A DNA stretch of 64,000 nt, taken from contig RPFO01001188.1 in assembly GCA_009746045.1 (NCBI GenBank), positions 1 through 64,000 on the forward strand, written 5' to 3'. The position numbers were made by a program, and so were the translations under genes. The notes under the pieces were generated by a model that saw only the letters and a program-made list of their open reading frames with translations, was not told where the DNA came from and did no database searches. Below, piece by piece: positions 1 through 9,969 of the stretch; the first letter of the stretch is position 1, and each line of letters opens with the position of its first letter. This stretch comes from Mesostigma viride (taxonomy: Eukaryota > Streptophyta > Mesostigmatophyceae > Mesostigmatales > Mesostigmataceae).

Positions 1-1193
1 TGCCAACTCCAGCAGCTTGCAGGTCGCCGCCTGATCCGACGATTCTGCCTGTTGTGGGGATAAGTGACACGAAGTCAGAACGGCACGGGGACATGTGGGC
101 TGCTCGCAGCCGAGTCCAGCACCCAGTTGAGTTTGTCGCCCGTATACTGCGTGAGAGCAGCAGCTCCAGCGGCGTCGACGGCGACTCCTCGGCGATGGTG
201 ACCATGAGAAGCCAGGCGGCAGTTCAGCACGCCTCCTGAGTTGCCGTTGGCAGCGGATCCAGCAGGTGCGTTGCGTCCCTTGCTCTGGTTCCCTCGGTTG
301 CCGCCCTTGCCCCCCCTGTGCTGGTTGGGGTTACCACCGTGGGCCTTCTCAGGATGCTCCTTCCAGCAGTCTTTGTCCTTGTGATTTGACAGGCCACAGT
401 GACTGCATTTCTTGGTCCCCCCGTTTCCCCTTGCTGTTGTGTGGTAGGCCTGGCCAGTGCCAGCACTTCTCCTTTTTCACCACAGCACGTCCCCCCTTGA
501 GCAGATCCTCCGCCTCCATGAGTGCCCCTTCACCACAGGGAGTGGGTCCTCCTCGTTGAACCGTACAGACACCAGCGCAGGGCGGTACTCGTCTGTCAGT
601 GACTCCCAGTAGAATGGCAGCAAAATCACGTCCTGGATGACTCCCCCTGCAGCCTGGTAGTCAGCACGTAGAAGCTCCGCCCTCCTCACAAGCTGTTTGC
701 ATGGTCTCGTTAGAAGCTTCTGTAGGCGGTGCAGCTTGCTCCTCAGCTCAACCTGTGACTTTGGTTAGCCTGGTTTGCTCATAGTTCCATGAGACACTGC
801 CATGCTTGGCTACCAGTTTTGTGGCCACAGTGGGCCATTAGGCGTGCAGCTTCACTGTTAGACAGGTGAGCAAAGCTGCCCACAGGGCCTTATCAGCCCT
901 GTCATTCTCCTCAGTACCAGCAGGACAGCATCCAAACTGAAAAGACTGACAACAGCCAAAAACAAATTCTTCCACTTCCTCCCACTTGCTGTAATCATCA
1001 CCAGCTGCACCAACAAATTTCTTGCAGCTCTTGGCAACTGTTGAAACAAGAGAGGTGTAGTCAGGCTGTCTGGGTAGCAGTTTGGGTGTCTTGATCCTCC
1101 ATGGTTTATCTGGGTCTGGGTGTTGTTCTCTGGGTAGTCAGATGAATGTCTCTGCTCCTCAAATGCAGGGTAGGCATCAAACCTCCGATACCA
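1..1193 (-). mobile_element. Ty1/copia-like retrotransposon, Gag and start of protease (partial)
   Basis: Read on the minus strand, this stretch encodes a Gag-like polyprotein that runs off the left window edge. Around 365-409 there is a CCHC zinc knuckle (KCSHCGLSNHKDKDC, C-x2-C-x4-H-x4-C). Around 477-689 lies a Gag-like segment containing YWESLTDEYRPALVSVRF. Near 90-137 is NWVLDSAAS, which fits the W-x-x-D-S start of a copia-type aspartic protease. The reading frame changes more than once, so the copy is probably inactive or carries sequencing errors. Just inside the LTR, 1183-1193 reads on the minus strand as TGGTATCGGAG, close to the initiator-Met tRNA primer-binding site of plant and algal copia elements. 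Integrase, RT and the 3' LTR would lie outside the window. Assignment to copia rests on the knuckle, protease motif and primer site. Confidence 0.7.
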
Positions 1194-2101
1194 TGTTGAA
1201 AGAACTAATGGGTTTGCCTTCTACAATGCTTGTGATTGGAACCCAAATGTGCCTGTCCTTGCAGGGTACAGGCTATGGAGGATGGAAGCAAAGAGACAGA
1301 GACTCAGTTTGAGGCAGAATGATAGTGAGGAGTACCTTTGGCAAGGCTCCTCAGTTGTTTTATTAACTCGAGGAAAAAACACAGGCAGCAAACTGGAATG
1401 ACCTGATTGGCTGGCTAGGAATGTGCCTAGGAATATTCTCATGTAATACTCAGGCCACCAATCAGGTTAGGTCAGTGTACAGGCTACCATCAGATCTAGA
1501 CAAGAATAAATCTTATCTTGTAACTGCATGTACCAGCCTTATCTTGTAACTGATGTACAGTCTTAACTTGTAACTGCTGCACAGTAATCTAAACTATTTA
1601 ATAAAAGATCTCTCTATGTGTGATCTGATGATGATGAAGTAAATCTGGCGTGAACATATCAGCGCCACATCTGACATGCACAGTGTACATGTCAATCAGT
1701 CCAGCTGTCCTGTCATAGATTCTCATCTGACATGTCATAGGTCAGCTGACATAGACAGATTGTCAGCTGCCGTATAAGGATCCACTTGGCATAGGTACTA
1801 ATCCCTGATTACTAAAACTGGCCACAACTTTCTCATTTGTAGGCCAAATCCAACGGGATAAAGAAACAGTGGCTCCTGTATCAAGAGCCTCTATCTATCT
1901 AGCCAGGTCAGGTGGGTACAAATACAAGACCATGTCCTTGACACCCCCCTTACAACACATGACCTTGCTCTAGTGCTATCCTGTCAAGTATTAACACTTA
2001 GAGGAAAAGCCTCTCAGCCAGTCAAGCCTTGACCAAACATAGGACTCTAGAATTAAATTCAGTACTCACTATCAAGGTGACATTTGGGTACAACCTTGAC
2101 A
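1194..2101 (-). repeat. Probable 5' LTR of the copia-like element
   Basis: Minus-strand LTR placed between the primer-binding-site-like sequence and the first base of viral DNA. It begins TGTCAAGG at 2101 and ends TTTCAACA at 1194, giving the usual TG...CA ends. At about 908 bp it is AT-richer than the flanking viral DNA. The partner LTR is outside the window, so the ends are inferred from the motifs and from the abrupt change to GC-rich viral coding sequence at 2102. Confidence 0.55.
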
Positions 2102-2343
2102 AGTGGGCCTTGTCGCGCGGGAAAGATCGACCTATGGTGTCGCAAACGCAAGCTGATGATCGAAGTCAAGGAGTGGAGCAGTTGGACGGCCGGGGATCGG
2201 TCAACTGCTCGCGTACGGCGAGGATTTCGCCGGATTCAAAAAAACGACTGCACCTATTCCGCCGCCCCGTGGTCCCACAGCGTGTCCCCGAAGAGATTGC
2301 AGTTTATCCGGTGACGTTTGCAAGAAGCGCGGTATACAATTGA
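2102..2343 (+). pseudogene. Truncated giant-virus GQxLxY-family (nuclease-like) gene
   Basis: The remnant reads KIDLWCRKRKLMIEVKEW, then in another frame IGQLLAYGEDFAGF, then KKRLHLFRRPVVP. This order (an E-x-K motif in a strand, then GQ-hydrophobic-Y, then K-x-hydrophobic-HLF) matches from memory a protein family common in mimivirus- and phycodnavirus-type genomes, possibly with a restriction-endonuclease-like core. The 5' end is missing because the retrotransposon LTR begins immediately upstream. At least two frame changes are present, one at a run of seven A near 2238. It is therefore a broken copy, and the exact family should be treated as tentative. Confidence 0.5.
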
Positions 2344-2477
2344 CGCTAGACGGTAGCATCGGGTTGCAAGACGCGACCGATCGGCCCTCGAGGACTCTGC
2401 GAGACAGGCTATCTAGACTACTCCATTGCAGATGTTTCGCGAATTCGGAACGTTTGTTTTATTCGCAATAAAAGGAA

Positions 2478-3615
2478 TCAATATCCGATGCCTAACTTGA
2501 TGTACCCGGGTACACCGGCCTCTTGGACTTCGCCAACAGGTTTTTGAAACGCGTTGATCGCGAAGTAGAACAAAAAGAGGGGGTTTCCTTCTGAAAGAGT
2601 TCCGTCACCGTCTGGACGCTTTCGGGGATGCCGACGACGAAATCCTTCATCTGGTTCAGATCCACGCGGCCCCACGTCTTCGGGTCCGTCTTATCCGTCT
2701 CCGGCATCGGGGGAACACGCCCGCGGGGACGTCCTTGCTTCCGTAGTACCCCGCGTAGTCGGACGTCTCGTACCGGAACGGGTCGAGGTCTCCCGCCCCT
2801 CCGTGGACGTACACGAAGTCCCCGTGAAACCCGTGCAGGTCTCGCACTCGGACGCCGGCAGCGAAACGCTGTGGACGAACCGGAACCTGGCGAGGATCGT
2901 CGGGATGCGCGGGACGACCCCTGTGTCCTTGGGTCCTCGGATGTACGTCCCCGGGATCTGGGACAAAAGCGACCCGTCCGCGTAATCGTACAACACCAAG
3001 TTCCCGTTGAATAGGAGCCCGCTGTTTCCCAAGAGGACGGGGAACGTGACGGCCGAGCCGGTCCGCGGACAATACGTCACGCTGTTCCCGAACAGGTGGA
3101 CGATCTCGTACTTCTCGATCAGCGACAGGGGCACGACGACCATGTTCTCCCCCATGACCACGCACACCACCATCGAGTCCGGAGTCAGGTACCCCGGCTC
3201 GTCCTTGACAAGATCGGTTCGGCCAGCGGCTTCGTGCGGTCGAGATCCACCGCGTGGGGCGGTTGTCCTCGCGCCCCGACGAGACGACGGCGGATGCTCC
3301 CCGTGTCGATCGCCATGTGACGCGCGGCGGCGTTTACCATTACCTTCGAAATGTTTCCTTCTCCGGCGCGCACCCGCTCGCCCGCTTCACGAATTCGAGG
3401 AACATCGGGAAGTCTGCGTGTCGTAGCAACGGGTAGCCGTACTCCTTGCACTGTTCCAAGAGGGTGATGTACAAGTTCATGATCTCGTCGCTGTACGTGC
3501 TCTCGAAGGACCCGGGACAGTACCGTTCCGCCATGGTATCGTGATCGTCTCGAGCGGCCGCGACCTCGCCGTTCGCCGTCGTGACGCGATACGCGCCGGT
3601 CGCCGGATGTCTCAT
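2478..3615 (-). pseudogene. DUF3179-domain protein, frameshifted
   Basis: From an ATG at 3615 the minus strand encodes an unrecognised N-terminal part (CPGSFESTYSDEIMNLYITL), then a region near 3230-2690 that matches DUF3179: SVTYCPRTGSAVTF, LLFNGNLVLYDY, and LSQIPGTYIRGP. DUF3179 proteins are mostly bacterial and archaeal and of unknown biochemical role; the YCP-x-TGSA and NLV-x-YD signatures are diagnostic. The coding sense moves between frames about four or five times, so as sequenced it cannot make a full product of about 380 residues. It is convergent with the remnant at 2102-2343 and lies in a run of minus-strand viral genes. An alternative is that the breaks are consensus errors, since the protein sense persists across all of them. 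Confidence 0.65.
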
Positions 3616-3647
3616 GTTATATGATTATCGGGCCATAATTTGCGCTC

Positions 3648-3858
3648 TCACCGGAACGCGCCGGAGGCCATGCCCGGGAGGTAGAGCGCGCGAGGACCGC
3701 GACGAGCCAGAAAGGCGCGATCGTCTGCCGCGCGCCGGTCCCGAACGCCAACGGCCGACCGTTCTCGTCGAACATGCACCTCGGACGGAAAAACAGCAGC
3801 ACGTACGCCGCGGACGAAAGAGGAGGACGTCGCGGATCGCTCTCTGCATCGGGCCCAC
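3648..3858 (-). pseudogene. Small conserved giant-virus membrane protein, frameshifted
   Basis: ATG at 3858. Pieces in shifted frames give a basic N-terminus (MGPMQRAIRDVLL), a hydrophobic stretch (AAYVLLFF), a charged loop (FDENGRPLAFGTG), a second hydrophobic segment (TIAPFWLVAVLA) and a short tail (ALYLPGMASGAF). The loop with FDxxGxLxxFGxG followed by PFWLV resembles a two-transmembrane protein of about 70-80 residues seen in many algal giant viruses; this is recall rather than a search. At least two frame changes disrupt the open frame. Function is unknown; an inner virion or host membrane location is likely from the hydrophobic segments. Confidence 0.45.
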
Positions 3859-3861
3859 ATA

Positions 3862-4607
3862 CTACTTGGCAACATTGTTTTCCTTGTGGACGTTGACGCT
3901 CATTTCGAACGTGTTCCTTCGCGACGGTCGGTCCGTGTGCTTGTTCAAGGTGTGAGAGGGGAGATTCGGACTCTCGGCTATCATGTGGTCGATGTTGATC
4001 CGGGTCAGCTGGACGAACTCGTACGCGTTCGCGCGCTTGGACCGCGGTTTGGACAGTTCCGCGTCGATCTCGCGGTACATAGCGGAGAACTTGTGGGCCG
4101 TTTGCTTGTGCTTCTCGCTCCTTTGCGCGAATCTCAAAAAGTTTTGCACTCCCATCAGCGCGGACACCACCACGCTGATGACCCCGAGCGCCAACGTGAC
4201 GGATTCGTCCTGATTGCACGGCCCGCTGCCCGCCTTGCTGAAGGCGGTCGCGCCCCCGCGGCCGAGAGGAGGATCGCCGGGATGCCGAGAAGCTGGGAGA
4301 ACAGCCCCGCCCGGTCGGCCGCGGCCATGTGCATGTTGCGAAGACCGACCGCCTTCTGTCCCAGCGATAGATCAGGTGCTCGATGTCGGGCGTCCACTCC
4401 GCCCCGATCTCCCCCTCCCCGCTGTCTTCCGGCGAGGAATCGTCTTCGCGGACCACGTACGTGTAGATGTTGATGTTGGACGGATGCTCAAAGGGCCTTC
4501 GGGCGTCGCCGTCGACGCTCGATGTCGACCCCCGCCATTTGTCCCGTCCCGATGAAGATGGGATGCACGGGAGGCATCGCGCGGGCTTCGGTCACTTCCG
4601 TGTGCAT
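3862..4607 (-). pseudogene. SLATT-domain membrane protein, frameshifted
   Basis: From an ATG at 4607 the minus strand encodes an N-terminal tail, then DIEHLIYRW, then in a second frame MHMAAADRAGLFSQLLGIPAILLSAAG, represented here by its start MHMAAADRAG and end LGIPAILLSAAG, and in a third frame VISVVVSALMGVQNFLRFA followed by AMYREIDAELSKPRSKR. Two transmembrane helices followed by the Y-x-x-hydrophobic-x-x-EI-x-x-EL helix is the layout of SLATT (SMODS/SLOG-associating two-TM) proteins. In bacteria these are predicted pore-forming effectors of nucleotide-sensing defence systems; homologues are widespread in giant viruses with unknown role. Two or three frame changes break the gene. It sits next to another small membrane-protein gene, and no SMODS or SLOG partner is visible. 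Confidence 0.55.
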
Positions 4608-4662
4608 GGCGATACGAGGGCGGGCGATCGTCCCGTTCCGTTACCATGAGCGTCAGAAATGT

Positions 4663-5231
4663 TTACGACTCGTCGACGACCGCGGCCTTTTTGTACGCGG
4701 TGTCGGGCGTGTCGACTTCGAGTCGCGCGGCCGCGAAGAGGAGGTCGGACAGCCGGTTCAGGAAAGACACCGCCACGACCTCCACGCCCCCTCTCTCGCG
4801 ATCGCCGCCACGCGTCGTTCGGCCCTTCGCGCGACGGTCCGACACACGTGGAAACGCGACGCGGACTCCCCGTTACCGCCCGGGAGCACGAAGTTGGTCA
4901 GCGGCGGCGTGCGAGCGTCCACGCCGTCGATCCACTCTTCCATCCGACGGATCACGTCATCGAACATGCGGAGACGACATCGCGCGTCGCGCCGGGCATC
5001 GCCACACGGAGTGGACAGGGCGGAACCGACGTCGAGCAGTCGGGCCTGGATATCCGGGATGACGTCATCCTTCAACGCGGCGTCCTTACAAGTCTGGCGC
5101 GCGAGGCCCAGAAACGAGTTGGCCTCGTCGACGGCTCCCAGCGCCTCGAAGATCTCCTCCGACTTGTGCAGGTCGCCCGGGCCGTTGATCCGACTCCGGC
5201 CCTCGTCCCCTCGGCGCGTGTACAGCTTCAT
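4663..5231 (-). CDS. PduO-type ATP:cob(I)alamin adenosyltransferase (one frameshift)
   Basis: The enzyme family transfers adenosyl from ATP to cob(I)alamin, making adenosylcobalamin. ATG at 5231 opens MKLYTRRGDEG, the family's ATP-binding N-terminus (TRxGD-x-G), followed by KSEEIFEALGAVDEANSFLG (matching the family's GxVDExNxxLG). Further on are FVLPGGNG and RTVARRAERRV, and the C-terminal FLNRLSDLLFAAAR is in a different frame. One base is apparently missing in a C5 run near 4785 (plus-strand sense). Reading through it, the length would be about 189 residues, normal for the family. It is divergent from the primase gene with about 120 bp between starts. The same element carries a B12-dependent reductase at 21814-24420, which suggests the product matures that enzyme's cofactor. 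Identification is strong; whether the copy is functional depends on the frameshift being real. Confidence 0.85.
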
Positions 5232-5233
5232 GG

Positions 5234-5252
5234 CGGTATAGATACAAGAGGC
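5234..5252. promoter_or_regulatory. Shared TATA-like element between divergent genes
   Basis: The 120 bp between the adenosyltransferase ATG (minus, 5231) and the primase ATG (plus, 5355) contains TATAGATACAAG at 5237-5248, AT-rich in an otherwise GC-rich block. It could serve the plus-strand primase about 110 nt upstream of its start. A similar TGTATCTA string lies upstream of the minus-strand gene starting at 18849. The role is inferred only. Confidence 0.3.
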
Positions 5253-5354
5253 CTCGCTTTTCTCTCCCCCGCGACCGCACCCGTCGCTCGCGAACGACCG
5301 TCGAATCCACCGAGAGGACGCGTCGGACGTCCTGAGAGGGACCGGACATCCGGG

Positions 5355-6901
5355 ATGTCCACCATGTCCGGATGGCAGCCCTATTCGGAAGCCACGCGGT
5401 GGCTCGTGGACCACGAATGTTTCGTGGGGAAGACCGACGAGTACAGCCACCTGCTGCTGGACGGGTTCCAAGGGGGTAAAGCGTACATCCACACGGAGGA
5501 CCTGCCGTACTTCTATCGGAGGGTCATAGCGGACGCCAAGAACGGGAACCCGAACTACATCGTCGAGCAGAAGTCGCGGCCCGTGTTCCCGTTCCACCTG
5601 GACGTCGACTGCGAGGACGAAGGGGACATGTTCGACGCCATCTCGACCCAGTGGATCCCGCTTATCCAGGAGGTCCTGAGAGACGCGCTGCCGGAAGACG
5701 CGGACCACGAGGCGGTCGTCTGCCGCGCGCCCAACAAGGCGAAGAAGGACAAGGTCAAGACGGGCGTCCACGTCCACTTCCCCAGTCTCCTGGTGGACAC
5801 GTCCACCGCGCTCGAGCTGCGGTCGTACATCGTAACGCGTCTTCAAAAGGAGTACGGTCCGAGACCGGAAGACAATCCCTGGCCCGCCGTCATCGACCGT
5901 TCCGTGCTGCTGGACAACGGGATCCGCATGCTCTGGTCGTGGAAATCCACGAGGTGCGCGGAATGTCTGCGAGCGTGCAGGGACGTCGAGAAGGAACTGG
6001 GTGCCTGCCAGGCTCCCACGGGCGCCTCGGGATGGAAGTGTGCGTGCGTATCGTGCGCCGCTAAGAAGGAGAGGAGGAGGGCGTGTCCCAACAAGTGCTC
6101 GTACGGAAAGCTGTCGGAGAAGCGGGAGTACGCACCCATCGCCGTATACGACATGGCCGGGAACCGGTACCGGGACTTCGACCGCGAGGAATGCTTGGGA
6201 CCGGACTTCGCACTCCCTCTCATGTGGATGACGTGCGTCCGATGGCCCGACGACCAGATCCGGAGCCCCGAGAGCGTGCGCGCCTCCCCTCCGGCGTGGT
6301 ACAACGCCGAAGAGGATCCGACTCGCGAGGAGGAGCGGAGGAGGAAGAAGGCCGTACCGGCGAAATCCAAGGACGGGGGGACGCGACGCCGCAAGCGCAC
6401 AGGAGGACGGACTGCGTGTCCGACACGCGACCCGACTACCTGGTCGTGGCCAGGGCCGTCCGAGAGGCGATGGGCGCGTCCATCACCCGGCTGTACTGCG
6501 AGGGAGACGGGCTCAAGCGAGTATATCAGGCGTGGAGCCACCACAAGATGTGCCGCAACGTCGACCGCGAACACGTGAGCAACAACGTGTGGTTCGAGAT
6601 CACGTGTCGCGGCGTTTCCCAGCGGTGCCACGACGACGATTGCAAGGGGTACGCGTCCCCGCCCGTCCCCTTGCCCCCCGCCTACTATCGCCGCCTGTTC
6701 GTGTCGCCTGCAGGAGCGGACACGTCCGCCCCCCTTCCTACGCCCGCGCTTGCGCCTGCTCCTGCGACCGCGGGAAAAACCGCTTCCTCCACGACAGCGT
6801 CGTCAAGGGTGCTGGCCGGTCTCCTTCTCGCGAAAGTGGGATATGACCCGTCCAAAATCGTGTACGGTCGCTCGTGGAAAGGGAAGAAGTCAGGAAAGTA
6901 G
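5355..6901 (+). CDS. PrimPol-like archaeo-eukaryotic primase (one frameshift)
   Basis: Primase-polymerase of the archaeo-eukaryotic superfamily, expected to prime or extend viral DNA. Near residue 80 is FPFHLDVDCED, the metal-binding hhDhD motif. Near residue 140 is GVHVHFPSL, the sxH-type nucleotide-binding motif, and DNGIRMLWSWKS follows near residue 190. The C-terminal part holds a PrimPol/UL52-type zinc site: MCRNVDREHVSNN, then QRCHDDDCKGY and PLP. The C-terminal part is in a different frame; the switch lies near 6370-6420, where a G6 run is a candidate indel. ATG at 5355 is preferred, with a second ATG nine bases later. The product would be about 515 residues. No D5-type helicase fusion is seen, so this is the stand-alone PrimPol-like form. 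The 3' end meets the convergent capping-like gene. Confidence 0.8.
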
Positions 6902-6904
6902 GCT

Positions 6905-7417
6905 GCGTCGAAAATTCGGCGCCCATCTGCACGGTCATCGTAGGTTGGTTCATCAGCGCCACGATGTTTTGGCCGTGTGCGTAGTCCGGCCTTGCCCTTG
7001 AATTGTCCGGAATAAAGAGAACGTTCGGCCCCTTGAGATGCTCGGCCACCGCGACCGAATTGCTCTCCACCACGACTTGGCATTGCAGGGTCATCTCGTT
7101 ATACAGGTTCGTGCAGGGTTTCGGAAAATGCATCCCCGCGATCTCGCGAGCCGCGCGTAGACGTTCCGCGTAGGGCCGACCGATCAGGCACCGCCGCACG
7201 GACGCGAGACAATCGAACGCGCGGAACGCGGTCCGGACCCCTTGGCGCACGCACACGCCTTCGAGCACCGTGCCTTTGAACACCTTTGTCTTGAACGGGG
7301 GCATGCGCACGATCTGGACGGTCCCGTCCCAATGCACGAGCGCGCACACGGTCCGCCCCCCGCGCACTCGCACCAACGCCAAGAGACAGTGCGTGCCCGG
7401 GCCGTAGTCGCACGCCT
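6905..7417 (-). pseudogene. mRNA-capping guanylyltransferase-like gene, 3' portion (split by insertion)
   Basis: Read on the minus strand from 7417: ACDYGPGTHCLLALV, then VFKGTVLEGVCV (like motif III, GxLxDGE), AFRAFDCLASV and YAERLRAAREI (like motif IIIa), and PNVLFIPD (in the place of motif IV, DGLIFTP). The order and spacing resemble the nucleotidyltransferase fold of capping enzymes. The catalytic motif I lysine (KxDG) is not seen where CDYG stands, and motif V also lacks its lysines. The 5' part lies at 16559-16784, beyond the 9.1 kb insertion; the two parts share a continuous frame when the insertion is ignored. The 3' end is uncertain because the frame stays open into the convergent primase. 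It may be an inactive paralogue, or the fold call may be wrong. Confidence 0.45.
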
Positions 7418-8109
7418 GGGTGGTTTTACCGGATTAGGATACATTTTTTTGTCTAGGATACATTTGATGCACTGTGCAGTTTTCAGATGTGTTTGTGGGG
7501 GTTGATTGCGCCTAGCATGCATTTTATTGAAGCAATGAGTTTCCCAAGATATACATTATATAAACTAAGACAATTGACCCATTAACGCAATGAGACAACA
7601 TCAATGAGACAACATATGCCAATTGAAGGCTGCCCGCAACTTTATTCCAAGTTCATTATTATATGATTCCAAGACCATAACTCTTCCAAGACCGTACATC
7701 TTCAAGATATAGCACTACAGACACCCACGCGGCTTCCGCGGTCATCACGCTCCTCCTCCAAGACAACTCAACCTTACAGGACGTTGGGCCATCATACGTC
7801 CGGAATAATTGTGTCACTTATTACATAACCAAACTTTTTGAGGGATCGCCATGGTTGCATGGTTTCAACACATGCGCCCTGCACTCATGTGCATCAAAGG
7901 TGTTGCGTAGTGCCAACTCAGTGTCAAAGAACTGATTCAATAATATTTCCCGTATGGCCATGAAGGCCCACATGAGTTAAACATGGCCGAGAGTGATTGC
8001 ATCATCCTTCTTGGCGACATCGGTCTTGACGACGTCGATGGGGAAGACGGCAGCACCTGCATGTGAACAAAAGAATCCATGAACTGTGGCATCCAAAGGC
8101 AACAACATA

Positions 8110-9165
8110 TTAGCATCCCATTGAACACGAAGCCACGCTGACCCGGCCATCCAGCCGCCCACGCAGCCACAGAGCCAGCCAGCCACGCAGTGACGCACCC
8201 ACCCAGCCACACATCCACGCATCCACGCACCCGGCACCCCCCCCCCCCCCAGCCAGCCACGCAGCCACGCAGCCACGCAGCCACGCAGCAGCGCAGCCAC
8301 GCAGCCACACAGCCACGCACCCTCCTTTCCAGCCACGCAGCCACGCAGCCACGCAGCCACGCAGCCACGCAGCCACGCAGCCACGCAGCAGCGCAGCTAC
8401 ACGCAGCCACACAGCCACGCACCCTCCTTTCCAGCCAAGCAGCCACGCAGCCACGCAGCCACGCAGCCACGCAGCAGCGCAGCCACGCAGCCACACAGCC
8501 ACGCACCCTCCTTTCCAGCCACGCAGCCACGCAGCCACGCAGCAGCGCAGCCACGCAGCCACACAGCCACGCACCCTCCTTTCCAGCCAAGCAGCCACGC
8601 AGCCACGCAGCCACGCAGCAGCGCAGCCACGCAGCCACACAGCCACGCAGCCACGCAGCCACGCAGCCACGCAGCAGCGCAGCCACGCAGCCACGCAGCC
8701 ACGCAGCAGCGCAGCCACGCAGCCACACAGCCACGCACCCTCCTTTCCAGCCACGCAGCCACGCAGCCACGCAGCCACGCAGCCACGCAGCCACGCAGCC
8801 ACGCAGCCACGCAGCCACGCAGCAGCGCAGCCACGCAGCCACACAGCCACGCACCCTCCTTTCCAGCCAAGCAGCCACGCAGCCACGCAGCAGCGCAGCC
8901 ACGCAGCCACACAGCCACGCACCCTCCTTTCCAGCCACGCAGCCACGCAGCAGCGCAGCCACGCAGCCACGCAGCAGCGCAGCCACGCAGCCACACAGCC
9001 ACGCAGCCACGCAGCCACGCAGCAGCGCAGCCACGCAGCCACGCAGCCACGCAGCCACGCAGCCACGCAGCAGCGCAGCCACGCAGCCACACAGCCACGC
9101 ACCCTCCTTTCCAGCCAAGCAGCCACGCAGTCACACAGTCAAACCCCCCTACACCCCCCCCCCAC
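8110..9165. repeat. Minisatellite of 9-18 bp units (CAGCCACG)
   Basis: About 1 kb of tandem GCAGCCACG units interspersed with GCAGCAGCG and with the spacer CACCCTCCTTTCCAGC, repeated in a higher-order pattern. Long ORFs appear on both strands only because the units are multiples of three; they are not treated as genes. Confidence 0.9.
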
Positions 9166-9205
9166 ACACCCCCCCACCCCACCCACTCAACACTACACGA
9201 ATGAC

Positions 9206-9341
9206 TCACAAAGAACTGCTGCACCACCGATGATCCCTGCGGGAACTGCTCTGCTGCCGACGGTCCCTGCGAAAACTGCTGCAGTGCCGACAATGCCTGT
9301 GGAAACTGCGACATTGCCGACGCTGCCTGCGGGAACTGAAG

Positions 9342-9401
<60 letters not shown>

Positions 9402-9438
9402 AGTTGTTGCTGCAGTTGCTGCTGCAGTTGCTGCTGCA

Positions 9439-9477
<39 letters not shown>

Positions 9478-9825
9478 GCTGGACCACTTGTTTCTGCACC
9501 TCTTGACGCAGCTGCAAACCAAGCTCTTCAACCTTCTTGCTTTGGTTCTCCATAGCTCGTTGCATCTCTCTCATCGTCTGTTCCACGCCCACCAGTACGG
9601 GGGTCGGCGGCGGCAGCGGCTGGGTACGCTCTGGCTGGGTGCGCTCTGGCTGCCGTGCAGGACCTTGCCACATCGGCCGGCGCATTGGTGGTTTGCACCG
9701 GCCAAAAAATCTACTTTCATGGCACCAGATTTCTTTCCTAGCACCCATTTTCTACAATCGTCCCCGGCATAACACAAATCAATCAATTCGTCCATGTCAT
9801 CGCTTCGGCTATCAGCATCGGGCAT
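9206..9825 (-). CDS. Hypothetical coiled-coil protein with polyglutamine tract
   Basis: On the minus strand a short N-terminal segment (MDELIDLCYAGDDCRKWVLG) is followed, after a probable frame change near 9720, by a proline-rich linker, then a helical segment (TMREMQRAMENQSKKVEELG) and a long glutamine run encoded by (CAG)n with CAA interruptions. After the polyQ the composition becomes Arg/Ser-rich and unconvincing. The Cys-Asp N-terminus and coiled coil resemble Gag-like or transposon accessory proteins, but I do not recognise the family. It lies inside the 9.1 kb insertion and is host-like rather than viral in codon use. Confidence 0.35.
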
Positions 9826-9969
9826 AGTTCCCGTGGCTAGTGCCCATCATTCTTTCCACCTTGAGCGGGGCGAAGTCACGAATTCAAGCGCGAAGTGCAT
9901 TTGAATCAAGCGGGAACTGGGTGACACTGCTTGAAGACGTGCAGCTCCAAGGCATGCAAATGATGCAAT

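Noticed and set aside
7937..9314. Long ORFs on both strands (AWLRGCVA-type and HAATQPRS-type proteins of 300-390 residues)
   Set aside because: They are translations of a minisatellite whose unit length is a multiple of three; open in several frames with no conserved non-repeat part.
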